64,000 nt of DNA. It comes from Pyxidicoccus caerfyrddinensis (lineage in GTDB: Bacteria > Myxococcota > Myxococcia > Myxococcales > Myxococcaceae). Where the stretch lies: the NCBI RefSeq assembly GCF_010894405.1, contig NZ_JAAIYA010000009.1, positions 286,557 through 350,556 of the forward strand, read 5' to 3'. The position numbers and the translations under genes were made by a program. Under the pieces are notes generated by a model. That model was not told where the DNA came from and made no database searches. It saw nothing but the letters and a program-made list of their open reading frames with translations. This document shows, piece by piece, positions 24,037-33,878 of this stretch (position 1 is its first letter; each line of letters begins with the position of its first letter).

Positions 24037-26718
24037 CTACTTCGCCAGCGCCTTGTACTTGTCGAACAGCGCCTGCTGACGGCTGGTGAGCGGCACCTGC
24101 TTCCCGGCCAGCCACATGCCCACCGGGCGCGTGGACGACTCCAGCGGGTCGCCGTTCCACAGCACCAGGTCCGCCGGGGCGCCGGGAGCAATCCGGCCGC
24201 CGTCGAGGCCGAACGCCTCCGCCACGTCCTGCGTCACCGCGCGCAGCGCGTCCGTGTGCGGCAGGCCCCACGCCACCGCGTTGCCCGCCTCCTGCGCCAG
24301 CGTGCGCACCATGGGGGGCTCGCCCATCACGGAGATGAGCACCTTCACGCCGGCCGCGCGCAAAAGCGCCGCCGCGTCCAGCCGGCTGCTCAGCCGGTCG
24401 AAGTCCGCCGGCAGGTTCTGCGTGGGGTGGAGAATCACGGGCACCTTCGCCGCCGCCAACTCCTGCGCCACCATCCACGCCTCGCTGCCCCCGGCGATGA
24501 TGGGCTTCAGCCCGTACTCCTTCGCCAGCGCCAGCGCCGCGCGGATGTCCGAGACACGGTCCGCCCTCACCACCACCGGCAGCCTTCCGGCCAACACCGG
24601 CTGCAGGGCCTCCAAATCCAACCGGCTCGCCGCCACGTCGCGCATGCGGCGCTGCTCGAAGTCCGCCTTGCGCCGGCCGTACTCGCGCGCGTCGAACAGC
24701 AGCTCACGCACCCGCTCCAGCACCAGCGCCCGCGAGCCGGACACCGCCTCCCGGCCCGCCCGGCCCAGGTTGAGGTGCATGGCCAGCGGCGTCTGACGGA
24801 GGGTGCCGTCCGTCGTCACGAAGGCACTCTGCCCCGACACCAGCCCGCCCTTCGGCGCCGACACCGCACCGGTGACACCGCCCAGCCGCACCACCGGGAA
24901 GACGGCCGACGCGGTGTTGAGGCTGTCCGCCGCCTGCAGCGCCGCGCGCACGTCCTGCTTCGCCGCGTCCCCGCGCAGCACGTCGTCCTGCGTCGCCTCC
25001 TCCGCGCCCACCTCCACCAACCCCAGCTCCGTCAGCGGGTCGATGAGCCCCGGCGTGAGCAGCCGCCCCTTCCCCTCCACCACCGCGCAGCCCGCGGGCG
25101 TCGGCACCGCTCCCGCCAGCACGGTGTGCACCTTCCCGTTCGCCACCACCACGGTGGCCTCCTTCAACCACTCGGTGCCAATGAAGGCCGTCACGCCCTG
25201 GAACGCGGTGCACGCCTCCTTCGCCAGCGGCAGCGGCGTGGCACAGGCGCGGTCCTTCCCCGCGTCGCAGCGCGAGGCCAGGCCCAGCTCCTCCAAGGAC
25301 GGCGCCGGCGCGGCGCTGGCCACCAGCCTCGCGGCGTTGGCGACGCTGTCACCCACCTCGAAGTCGCTCGGCTCCACCGCGCCGGTGGCCGCGTCGTAGG
25401 TGACGACGCCGTCGGACCACACGCGCTGCGCCCGCGCGTAGACGCTCAGCGGGTGGCCCTTCCACAGCACCACGTCCGCCATCTTCCCCGGCTCCAGCGT
25501 GCCGGTGACGGCCTCCACGCCCATCATCCACGCGGGGTTGAGCGTCACCCAGCGCAGCGCCTCCTCCTCGGTGACGGGGATGCCGGACTCGCGCGCCCGC
25601 CACATCGCCTTGCCCGCCTCCTGGTTCAGCCGCTGGATTCCGTACTCGGAATCGGAGTGGATGACGGCCTTGCCTCCCGCCTGCGACACCAGCGCGGCGT
25701 TCTCCGGAATGCCGTCCCACGCCTCCAGCTTGAAGCCCCACCAGTCCGCCCACGTGGCCACGCCCACGTTCTTCTCCGCGAGCCTGTCGCGCAGCTTGTA
25801 GGCCTCCAGCGCGTGGTGGAAGGCGCGAATCTGGTAGCCCGCTTCGTCCGCCACCTGGAGCATCACCGCCATCTCGTCCGCGCGGTAGCAGTGGTTCTGC
25901 ACCAGGATGTTGCCGCGCAGCACCTCCGCCAGCGTCTCCAGCTTCAAGTCGCGCAGCGGCTCGGGGCCCGCCTCGTCCGGCTTCTTCTCCTTCTTCGTGC
26001 GCCAGTCGTCCCACTTGTTCATGTACTCGCGCGCCTGCGCGAAGGCCTGCCGGTAGCCAGCCACGTTGCCCATGCGCGTGGCGGGCGCCGTCTTCTTCGC
26101 CTCGCCGTAGACGCGCCGCGGATTCTCTCCGCACGCCATCTTCAGTGCGTCCTTCGCCCCCGGGAAGCGCATCTCCGCCGCCGAGCGACCGAAGTGCAGC
26201 TTCACCGGGAAGCCCCGCCCACCAATCAGGTTGGCGCTTCCCGGCAGCACCAGCAGCGAGGTGATGCCGCCCGCCGCCGCGCGCCGCAGGCCCGGGTCCT
26301 GCGGCCAGAAGGCGTGCTCCGCGGACACCTCGGCCGTCACCGGGGCGGTGGCCTCGTTTCCATCGTCGTTTGAGAAGCTGGAAGGCGTGGCGTACACGCC
26401 CAGGTGGCTGTGCGCGTCGATGATGCCGGGCGTCACGTACAGGCCGGTGCCGTCCACCTCTTCTGCCCCCGGGGGCGAGGCCACGTCCGCATTACGACCC
26501 ACCGCGGCAAGCCTTCCGTCCACGAAGGCCACCGCGCCGTCCTCAATCGCCGGCCCGCTGGCGGGCATCACCGTGGCGTGCCGCACCACCACCGCGCGCG
26601 GCTGCTTCCAGACGCGGGCGGGCGCGGGGGGCGGGGCGGGCGTTTCCGAGGGGGGTGGCGCTTCGGGGACGGTGGCGCAGGCGGTGGCCAGCGCCAGCAG
26701 CAGGAAGGGGGTGCGCAT
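24037..26718 (-). CDS. Tandem amidohydrolase-superfamily lipoprotein
   Basis: An 893-residue exported protein (lipobox LATAC near residue 14) containing two amidohydrolase-like units. The first (about 40-450) keeps the metal site: DAHSHLG on strand 1, later histidines in VQNHCYRAD and AFHHALE, and HSDSE. The second (about 490-890) has the same fold signatures, including GRLLTPGLIDP and APADLVLWNGDPL, but reads DPLTELG where DxHxH is expected, so it has probably lost the metal centre. It is likely a periplasmic or surface hydrolase of the imidazolonepropionase-like group. The substrate is unknown. ATG 26718 is chosen because it directly precedes the signal peptide. Confidence 0.85.
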   Translation of the reverse strand: MRTPFLLLALATACATVPEAPPPSETPAPPPAPARVWKQPRAVVVRHATVMPASGPAIEDGAVAFVDGRLAAVGRNADVASPPGAEEVDGTGLYVTPGIIDAHSHLGVYATPSSFSNDDGNEATAPVTAEVSAEHAFWPQDPGLRRAAAGGITSLLVLPGSANLIGGRGFPVKLHFGRSAAEMRFPGAKDALKMACGENPRRVYGEAKKTAPATRMGNVAGYRQAFAQAREYMNKWDDWRTKKEKKPDEAGPEPLRDLKLETLAEVLRGNILVQNHCYRADEMAVMLQVADEAGYQIRAFHHALEAYKLRDRLAEKNVGVATWADWWGFKLEAWDGIPENAALVSQAGGKAVIHSDSEYGIQRLNQEAGKAMWRARESGIPVTEEEALRWVTLNPAWMMGVEAVTGTLEPGKMADVVLWKGHPLSVYARAQRVWSDGVVTYDAATGAVEPSDFEVGDSVANAARLVASAAPAPSLEELGLASRCDAGKDRACATPLPLAKEACTAFQGVTAFIGTEWLKEATVVVANGKVHTVLAGAVPTPAGCAVVEGKGRLLTPGLIDPLTELGLVEVGAEEATQDDVLRGDAAKQDVRAALQAADSLNTASAVFPVVRLGGVTGAVSAPKGGLVSGQSAFVTTDGTLRQTPLAMHLNLGRAGREAVSGSRALVLERVRELLFDAREYGRRKADFEQRRMRDVAASRLDLEALQPVLAGRLPVVVRADRVSDIRAALALAKEYGLKPIIAGGSEAWMVAQELAAAKVPVILHPTQNLPADFDRLSSRLDAAALLRAAGVKVLISVMGEPPMVRTLAQEAGNAVAWGLPHTDALRAVTQDVAEAFGLDGGRIAPGAPADLVLWNGDPLESSTRPVGMWLAGKQVPLTSRQQALFDKYKALAK

Positions 26719-26839
26719 GGGGTGGCCGTCGTAGCAGTTCACCCCGGGTCCGACCACGCCTGGCTGCTCGCTTGGGCGGGCGCGGCCCCAGGATGAAGTC
26801 ACCACGCGTCGCGAAGCCGTCTACAATCCCCCGCCAGTC

Positions 26840-28204
<1,365 letters not shown>

Positions 28205-28216
28205 CCGCTCCCTGCA

Positions 28217-28987
28217 TCAACGCGGCGCGCAGGCCGGGTCCAACAGCTCCGGCCGGTACTCGAAGTGCATCGTGTCGTAGTGGTACCAGCGCCCGCCCCA
28301 GATGAAGCCCTCCGCCTCGAAGGCCTCCACCACGGCCAGGGGCACGGCGTTGCGCCATTTCAGCGGCGCCTTCGGCTGCTGCCACTCCCAGTAGTGCGCG
28401 CGCGCCGGGTTCAGGTCGATGGACACGCCGAAGGAGTGCGCGCTCCGCCGGTGGGTGTTGGCGATGGTGCGCCAGTTGAAGGTGCCGCCCAGGTTCGTGA
28501 GGAAGGGCTTCAGCGACGCGTCCTTCGCGAGCAGCGCCTCCAGGCGTGCCCCCACGCGCTGGAAGGCGGGCGCCGCCTTGCGGTGGACCTTCAGGCGCTG
28601 GCCGAGGATGCGCACCGGCACCACGTCCACCTGTGCCGCCGACGCGCCATAGGTGGCGAGGAAGAGCGGGTCGAAGCGGATGCGGCCGGGGTCCTCGTCC
28701 TCGCGTGTCACCGGGGTGAGCGGGCCGGTGCGGTAGGGAATGGAGAGCGCGTCCTCCAGGTCGGGGGACTCGAGCTGCTGCGCGAAGGTCTTCACCTGCC
28801 CGTCGTCGAACGGGTACGTGCGGCCGTCGGGGAGGCGGAAGCCCCAGCCGGACTCCAGGCGCACCGGCACCACGGCGGGGTACCACTTCGCCACGCACGC
28901 CAGCGGCGCGGGGGGCAGGTCCGCTGACGCGACGCCCGCATCCGGGGACGCCGCGAGCAGCAACGCGGCTGCAAAGTGTGCAATCAC
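28217..28987 (-). CDS. M15-family D-Ala-D-Ala-type peptidase
   Basis: A 256-residue exported protein with signal-like residues 1-22 and the M15 zinc site: SAHSFGVSIDLNP supplies His and Asp, and WYHYDTMHFEYRPELL supplies the catalytic acid region and second His. This family cleaves peptidoglycan stem peptides or cross-links. The start is GTG 28987. It is convergent with the sigma54 activator (12-bp gap) and divergent from the DUF3332 gene. Confidence 0.88.
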   Translation of the reverse strand: MIAHFAAALLLAASPDAGVASADLPPAPLACVAKWYPAVVPVRLESGWGFRLPDGRTYPFDDGQVKTFAQQLESPDLEDALSIPYRTGPLTPVTREDEDPGRIRFDPLFLATYGASAAQVDVVPVRILGQRLKVHRKAAPAFQRVGARLEALLAKDASLKPFLTNLGGTFNWRTIANTHRRSAHSFGVSIDLNPARAHYWEWQQPKAPLKWRNAVPLAVVEAFEAEGFIWGGRWYHYDTMHFEYRPELLDPACAPR

Positions 28988-29119
28988 GCCACCCTCCCGT
29001 CATGCGCAGGCAAATGCATCACAGCGGACGCAGTCACGAAGAGGGCGTGACAGCCGTAGCGCGCATGGCATGGTGGCGCCGCACTCGCAGTCATGCCAAC
29101 CCCCTGAGGAGGTTTCACG

Positions 29120-29764
29120 ATGAAGCGTCCTTCCCCCTGGCTCGCCGTGCTGTGCGCGGGCTTCGTTTCCATGCACGCGACGGGCTGCTTCGGCCAGTTC
29201 AAGCTCACGCAGAAGATATGGCAGTTCAACAAGGGCATCTCGGGCGAGAAGTTCGTGCAGTGGCTGATGTTCCTCGTGCTCGTCATCGTCCCTGTCTACG
29301 AGATTGGCGCGCTCATCGACGCGCTCATCATCAACAGCATCGAGTTCTGGTCCGGCAGCAACCCCGTGGGCAGCATCGAGGGCGCCGACGACGGCACCCG
29401 CGTCGTGAAGCTCAGCCCCACCGACACGCTGCGAATGTCTCGCGACACCGAGACGGGCGTCATGCGCATCGAGCTGGACCGCGAAGGCCAGGAGCCTGTG
29501 GTGCGCTTCTTCGAGCCGCTCGAGGACGGCATGGTGGCGCGCGACGAGGCCGGCAACCTGCTCGTCCAGGCCCGCGCGGCGGCCGACGGCGCGGTGGCCG
29601 TGACGGACGCGGCCGGCACCACCCTCACGGTCCACGCCAGCGAGGCGATGCAGCTCGCCCGCCGCGTGTACGAAGAGGGCGGCGCGGCGGCCCTCGCGAA
29701 GCACACCGTGGCGCAGACCGCCGTGTCCCGCGGCCTCGCGCTCAACGCCTGCGTGGCCCCGTAG
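29120..29764 (+). CDS. DUF3332 family lipoprotein
   Basis: A 214-residue protein with an N-terminal lipobox-like ATGCFGQF followed by LTQKIWQFNKGI, the signature of DUF3332. A transmembrane segment occupies about residues 54-75 (LMFLVLVIVPVYEIGALIDAL), and then a polar domain follows. The biochemical function is unknown. The ribosome site GAGGAGG lies upstream of ATG 29120. Confidence 0.85.
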   Translation: MKRPSPWLAVLCAGFVSMHATGCFGQFKLTQKIWQFNKGISGEKFVQWLMFLVLVIVPVYEIGALIDALIINSIEFWSGSNPVGSIEGADDGTRVVKLSPTDTLRMSRDTETGVMRIELDREGQEPVVRFFEPLEDGMVARDEAGNLLVQARAAADGAVAVTDAAGTTLTVHASEAMQLARRVYEEGGAAALAKHTVAQTAVSRGLALNACVAP

Positions 29765-29783
29765 CCACTCCGGCAGCGTCCTC

Positions 29784-29833
29784 TTCGGAAATGTCGGGAC
29801 TTCTCACGGCACAAAACCCCCGACATTTCCGAA
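29784..29833. repeat. Perfect 15-bp inverted repeat with TTCGGAAATGTC core
   Basis: TTCGGAAATGTCGGG (29784-29798) and its exact complement (29819-29833) flank a 20-nt AT-richer spacer in the 363-bp gap between the DUF3332 and PrsW-like genes. The same core occurs once more at 61062-61073. It could be a terminator hairpin, a regulator operator or a mobile small repeat. The rest of the gap (29865-30127) shows nothing I recognise. Confidence 0.75.
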
Positions 29834-29837
29834 CAGT

Positions 29838-29864
29838 ACCCCTCCGCCCCCGCCCCGGAGGGGT
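29838..29864. terminator. Hairpin, probable terminator of the DUF3332 gene
   Basis: ACCCCTCCG (29838-29846) pairs with CGGAGGGGT (29856-29864) around a 9-nt loop, immediately after the TTCGGAAATGTC inverted repeat. No T tract follows. Confidence 0.5.
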
Positions 29865-30127
29865 CAGGCCCGGGTTCGCCCAAGACGCGTGAAGCCACCG
29901 CCCGGCCATCCCCTTCGGGCAGCGGACTCGCGGAATGAAGATTCCTTCCGCGCTCGCCGGCTGCCGGGCGGGACGACGGTGAGCCGGACCGCCACAGCCG
30001 CGGTGCGCTCCACGGCGACGACAGTCTCGAGCCGCACCCGGACCCACAACCCGGGTGGTTCCTGCCCCGCCCGCTCGGCGGCGCCTGATTTCAGCCACGC
30101 ACGGCCCGCCTGCTACCGTGCGGAGCC

Positions 30128-31168
30128 ATGTCGGTGCTGGTGCTCGGTGGTTCAGCGGTCGTCCCGTCGCTGTTGCTCTTCTGGTACGTCTACGCGCGGG
30201 ACAAGCGGCCCGAGCCGCATGACCTGCTGCTCAAGACGTTCCTCCTCGGCGCTGTCATCTGCGCGCCCGTGGTGCCCACGGCCCTGGCGCTCCAGAAGCT
30301 CGGCGCGCCCTACGCCGACGGCGTCTGGGGCTCCGCGCTGGTGCGGGCCTTCCTCGGCGCCGCCATCCCCGAGGAGCTCTTCAAGTTCCTCGTGCTGTAC
30401 CTCTACGTCTGGCGCAAGCCCGCCTTCGACGAGCCGCTGGACGGCGTGGTGTATGGCGCCACCGCTTCGCTCGGCTTCGCCACGCTGGAGAACATCCTCT
30501 ACGTGGGTGAGCACGGCCTGGGCGTGGCCGTCCTGCGCGCCCTCACCGCAGTGCCGGGCCATGCCTTCACCGGCGTGGTGATGGGCGCCTTCGTCGGCCG
30601 CGCGAGGCTCGCTCCGGAAGCGCAGCGCTTCGGCCTGCTGGCCGCGGGGCTCGGACAGGCCACCCTGCTGCACGGCGCCTACGATTTGTTCCTGATGACG
30701 GGCACGGGCTTCGCCGTGCTCTCGCTCGGAGTGCTCGCCCTCGAGGTGCAGTGGGGCCGCAAGCTCTACCGCGCCCTGCAGTCAGAGCAGCTCGCCCTCA
30801 TGTCCGCGCCCGCCGGACTGCTCGCGGCGGAGGCAGCGGTGATGATGCAAGGGCCGGGCGGCCAGGTGTCCACCGCGAGCGTCGTCGTGATGGGCCCACC
30901 CTCCTGGTCGCCTCCGCCCGCGCGGCCCGCGGAAGACCCTCGCACGGGGGGCTCGTGGCTGAAGCTCGTCATCGGCGGCGTGGGCCTGACGGCGAGCAGC
31001 CTGTGGCTGCTCGTCGTCATCGCCGCCTTGTTCGACGAGCAGGTCACGGACGTTGCGAGCTACCTCGCCTGGGGAGTCCTGACAGCCATCTCCGTGGCCT
31101 TCGCGCTGCTCTTCCTGTGGCTGTTCCGCTCGGGGCTGCGAGGGCCAGAAGCCCGCCCCGAGCGGTAG
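30128..31168 (+). CDS. PrsW-family glutamic-type intramembrane protease
   Basis: A 346-residue multi-spanning membrane protein. It shows the PrsW/CPBP-like motifs in order: AAIPEELFKFLVLYLY (the EE glutamates), DGVVYGATASLGFATLENILY, VPGHAFTGVVMG and TLLHGAYDLF. About nine hydrophobic segments are visible, and a Pro-rich cytoplasmic loop precedes the last two. PrsW-type proteases cut membrane proteins such as anti-sigma factors, though many homologues have no known substrate. It is a single gene. Confidence 0.9.
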   Translation: MSVLVLGGSAVVPSLLLFWYVYARDKRPEPHDLLLKTFLLGAVICAPVVPTALALQKLGAPYADGVWGSALVRAFLGAAIPEELFKFLVLYLYVWRKPAFDEPLDGVVYGATASLGFATLENILYVGEHGLGVAVLRALTAVPGHAFTGVVMGAFVGRARLAPEAQRFGLLAAGLGQATLLHGAYDLFLMTGTGFAVLSLGVLALEVQWGRKLYRALQSEQLALMSAPAGLLAAEAAVMMQGPGGQVSTASVVVMGPPSWSPPPARPAEDPRTGGSWLKLVIGGVGLTASSLWLLVVIAALFDEQVTDVASYLAWGVLTAISVAFALLFLWLFRSGLRGPEARPER

Positions 31169-31178
31169 CCCGCGGCCG

Positions 31179-31736
31179 TCACGGAGGCGGCACGCCCGCG
31201 TCGAGCAGCTCGCCCGGCTCCGGGCCGAAGCTGGCATCCGTCGCCACCGCGTTGAACGCGCCCTCCAGGCTGCGGCCCGCGCCGTAGCCCTCGCCCTTCT
31301 GGAAGGACATGGAGAAGTCCCCGCGCGTGGACTCGCCCGGGTTGCCGCCCGTGTCCAGCTGGAGGTCGCCGTTCTCCACCGGAGCGAAGGCACGCGCCGG
31401 CTCGCCCGCGTTGAGGTGCACCACCGTGGCGCGCGCCAGCCCCGAGGGCGTGGTGCCCGCCAGGTCCACCTTCGCGCCAGGCCGCAAGTCCAACCCCTCG
31501 GTGGCCACCGTGAGGCGCGCCACCAGGTCCACGTCCAGCTCGTTGTTGCGGTAGTAACTCACCTGCAGCGCCTCGGCGTTGCGCAGCACCTCCACGCGGG
31601 AGATGTCCCCCAGCGGGAAGAGCTCGGACACGCTGCCGGACAGCGAGTTGTCCTCCAGCCCGCAGCCCACCAGGCCCACGCCGGACGCGAGGCCCGCGAG
31701 CCCGAAGGCCACCAGTGCTCGCGCCGCCCGGCTCAT
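31179..31736 (-). CDS. Hypothetical lipoprotein, second gene of a pair
   Basis: A 185-residue lipoprotein (lipobox LVGCG near residue 24). The mature part is acidic with beta-rich segments (VEVLRNAEALQVSYY and similar). No family is recognised. It is translationally coupled to the upstream propeller-like lipoprotein gene by an ATGA overlap at 31733-31736, so the two products probably act together at the envelope. The C-terminus is rich in proline and acidic residues. Confidence 0.78.
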   Translation of the reverse strand: MSRAARALVAFGLAGLASGVGLVGCGLEDNSLSGSVSELFPLGDISRVEVLRNAEALQVSYYRNNELDVDLVARLTVATEGLDLRPGAKVDLAGTTPSGLARATVVHLNAGEPARAFAPVENGDLQLDTGGNPGESTRGDFSMSFQKGEGYGAGRSLEGAFNAVATDASFGPEPGELLDAGVPPP

Positions 31737-33076
31737 TTCTCCACCGCGAGCTTCAGGGTGCCGTTGTCCGTGGCCACCACGGGGGCCCGGTAGAGCACCA
31801 CGCGCTTGCCGTTGGACAGGTACGCCAGCTTGGGAGACCAGCCGCCGCCCGCGTCCACCAGCGCCTCGCGCCAGATGCCGGAGATGCGCGTGGTCACCAC
31901 CAGCTCGTCGTCGTTCGGGTTGCAGCCGGTGTCGTTGCGGCCCGACTCCAGCGCGCAGTTGTAGAACGCGATGGACGGCTCGTGATTCACCGGGTCGAAT
32001 GCCAGCGACGGGTACCAGCCGCCGGTGCCGGAGTTGAACACGGGGTCCGGCGTGGACCAGTCCCCGGCCGCCGTGCACTTCGTGGCGGAGGTGCCGTCGC
32101 ACTCGATGTAGGTCAGCTTGTCGCCAATCTTCTCGATGGCGGCGACGCCGAAGCCCACCGTCGCGTCGTACGCCACCGAGGGGCCCATCTGCGTGTTGCT
32201 CACCGCCTGCACGCGCGTCGGCGTGGACCAGGTGGTGCCGTCCGCGTTGCGCCGCTGGAACATGACGTCCGTCCCGCTGGCCAGCGCGGACTCGGGGGCC
32301 TTGTCGTAGATGATGGCCGGCTGCGCGCCCGCCATGATGAGCTGGATGTGGCCGCCGAAGCCGAGCTTGTTGTCACCCGACGGCGCCACCATGCGCGGCT
32401 GCCACGCCGTGGGGCCGCCCACGGCCATCTCCACGTCGCTCGACTCCCAGTCCTGGCGCCCGAAGTTGCCCTGGTGCCCGTCCCGGTACGCGACGAGCGC
32501 CTGGCTGCCGGAGAAGACGATGGAGGGATTGAGCCCCACGAGGAAGCCGCTGTCGCTCACCGGGTTGCCCGCCGCCGCCTGGTTGGAGCGCGTCACGGGG
32601 ATGCGCTCCGTCCAGGTGCCGTTGGCGGCGCGGTACGCCACCGCCAGGTCGCTCTGGTACCAGAACGTCGAGTCGTCGCGGCCACCGCCCAGGTACGTCA
32701 CCGCCGGCTGCCCATCCGCGCCGAAGGCCACGGACACGCCGTACACGCGCTGCACCTTGGCCACCACCTCCGCGGCCTTCAGCGAGCCACCGTCGAACTC
32801 GCGGTAGCGCAGCTCGAAGTCGGGCGCGTTCTGCGTCTGGGTGCTCAGCTTGACGAAGTACGCCATGCCGATGCGGTCCTCGGGGCCCACCGCCATGGCG
32901 ATGGAGGAAATCTGGTGGAACTCGCTCGGGTCCGAGTCCACCACCAGCCGGGTGAAGGGCGAGTTGACGTTGGGGTCATCCGGCGGCTTGTTGCCCCCGT
33001 CGGGGTTGCCCGGGTTGTCCTTGCCGCAGCCCACCAGCGCGAGTGCCGTTCCCAGTACCCAGGCGTGCCGTTTCAT
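31733..33076 (-). CDS. Propeller-like lipoprotein
   Basis: A 447-residue lipoprotein (lipobox ALVGCG near residue 16) with a Gly/Pro/Asp linker and repeated segments of the form PSLAFD...PSIAFY, PAVTYLGG and PSIVFSGSQALVAYRD. These look like blades of a sialidase- or FG-GAP-type beta-propeller. No catalytic motif is evident. It is first of a two-gene unit with 31179-31736 and divergent from the oxidoreductase pair at 33210. Confidence 0.78.
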   Translation of the reverse strand: MKRHAWVLGTALALVGCGKDNPGNPDGGNKPPDDPNVNSPFTRLVVDSDPSEFHQISSIAMAVGPEDRIGMAYFVKLSTQTQNAPDFELRYREFDGGSLKAAEVVAKVQRVYGVSVAFGADGQPAVTYLGGGRDDSTFWYQSDLAVAYRAANGTWTERIPVTRSNQAAAGNPVSDSGFLVGLNPSIVFSGSQALVAYRDGHQGNFGRQDWESSDVEMAVGGPTAWQPRMVAPSGDNKLGFGGHIQLIMAGAQPAIIYDKAPESALASGTDVMFQRRNADGTTWSTPTRVQAVSNTQMGPSVAYDATVGFGVAAIEKIGDKLTYIECDGTSATKCTAAGDWSTPDPVFNSGTGGWYPSLAFDPVNHEPSIAFYNCALESGRNDTGCNPNDDELVVTTRISGIWREALVDAGGGWSPKLAYLSNGKRVVLYRAPVVATDNGTLKLAVEK

Positions 33077-33209
33077 GTGCGTCTCCTTGCGTTGTCGGCC
33101 CTGTGCGTCGTGGCCCGCATTCTATGCCAGCGAAGCGTCATGGGGAGCAGCCGAGCAGGTTTCATCTTCGCGGCGATACACGAGGGGGCTGGGTTAGACT
33201 CGGCGTCCC

Positions 33210-33878
33210 ATGCCCCGCGCACATTCCCCCCGGAGCCGCCTGTCCCGGCGCTCCTTCATCCAGCGACTCTCCTTCTTCGGCGGTGGCGTGGTGCTGCTCG
33301 GCTCCGCCTGCAAGCGCTCCGAGGAAAAGGCCAAGGCACCGCCCGCGGACCCGGGGCCTCTTGGCGCCACCGTCAACGGCCAGGCGCTTCGCACCTTCTC
33401 GGCATTCGAGTACGCCGCGGTGGCCGCCGCCTGCGAGCGCATCCTTCCGCGTGACGAGGACGCGGGTGCGCTGGACGCGGACGTGCCCGTCTACATCGAC
33501 CGCATCCTCCAGACACCGGCGCTGGAGACGATACGCGACGACTTCCTCAGCGGCGTGGCCGCGCTGGAGCGCCGCTCGCAGCGCATGTTCCAGAAGGGCT
33601 TCTCCGCCCTCACGCCCGAGCAACAGGACGAGTTGCTCGCCCTCTTCCGGGACAGCCCGCCGAAGAGCGGCGAGGCGCACTTCTTCGAGCTGCTCACCGT
33701 CATGACGCTGGAGGGCTACCTCGGGGACCCGTCCTACGGCGGCAACAAGGGGAAGGTGGGCTGGAAGCTGATGGGGTTCGGCGCCGTGGGCACCGTGGCC
33801 ATGGCGCCCCCGGAGGGCCATGACGGCCCGAAGTGCCTGCGCGAGTGCGGGCTCCACCACGGAGGCGCCCACAAATGA
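33210..33878 (+). CDS. Gluconate-2-dehydrogenase subunit 3-like protein, Tat-exported
   Basis: A 222-residue protein with a twin-arginine signal (SRRSFIQRLSFFGGG) followed by a cysteine in LGSACKRS. The mature part matches the small subunit family of gluconate 2-dehydrogenases, including FSAFEYAAVAAACERILP and a C-terminal FELLTVMTLEGYLGDPSYGGN region. It is coupled to the GMC flavoprotein gene by an ATGA overlap, so it is probably the exporting and maturation partner that carries the flavoprotein across the membrane. No cytochrome subunit is encoded next to them. Confidence 0.9.
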   Translation: MPRAHSPRSRLSRRSFIQRLSFFGGGVVLLGSACKRSEEKAKAPPADPGPLGATVNGQALRTFSAFEYAAVAAACERILPRDEDAGALDADVPVYIDRILQTPALETIRDDFLSGVAALERRSQRMFQKGFSALTPEQQDELLALFRDSPPKSGEAHFFELLTVMTLEGYLGDPSYGGNKGKVGWKLMGFGAVGTVAMAPPEGHDGPKCLRECGLHHGGAHK

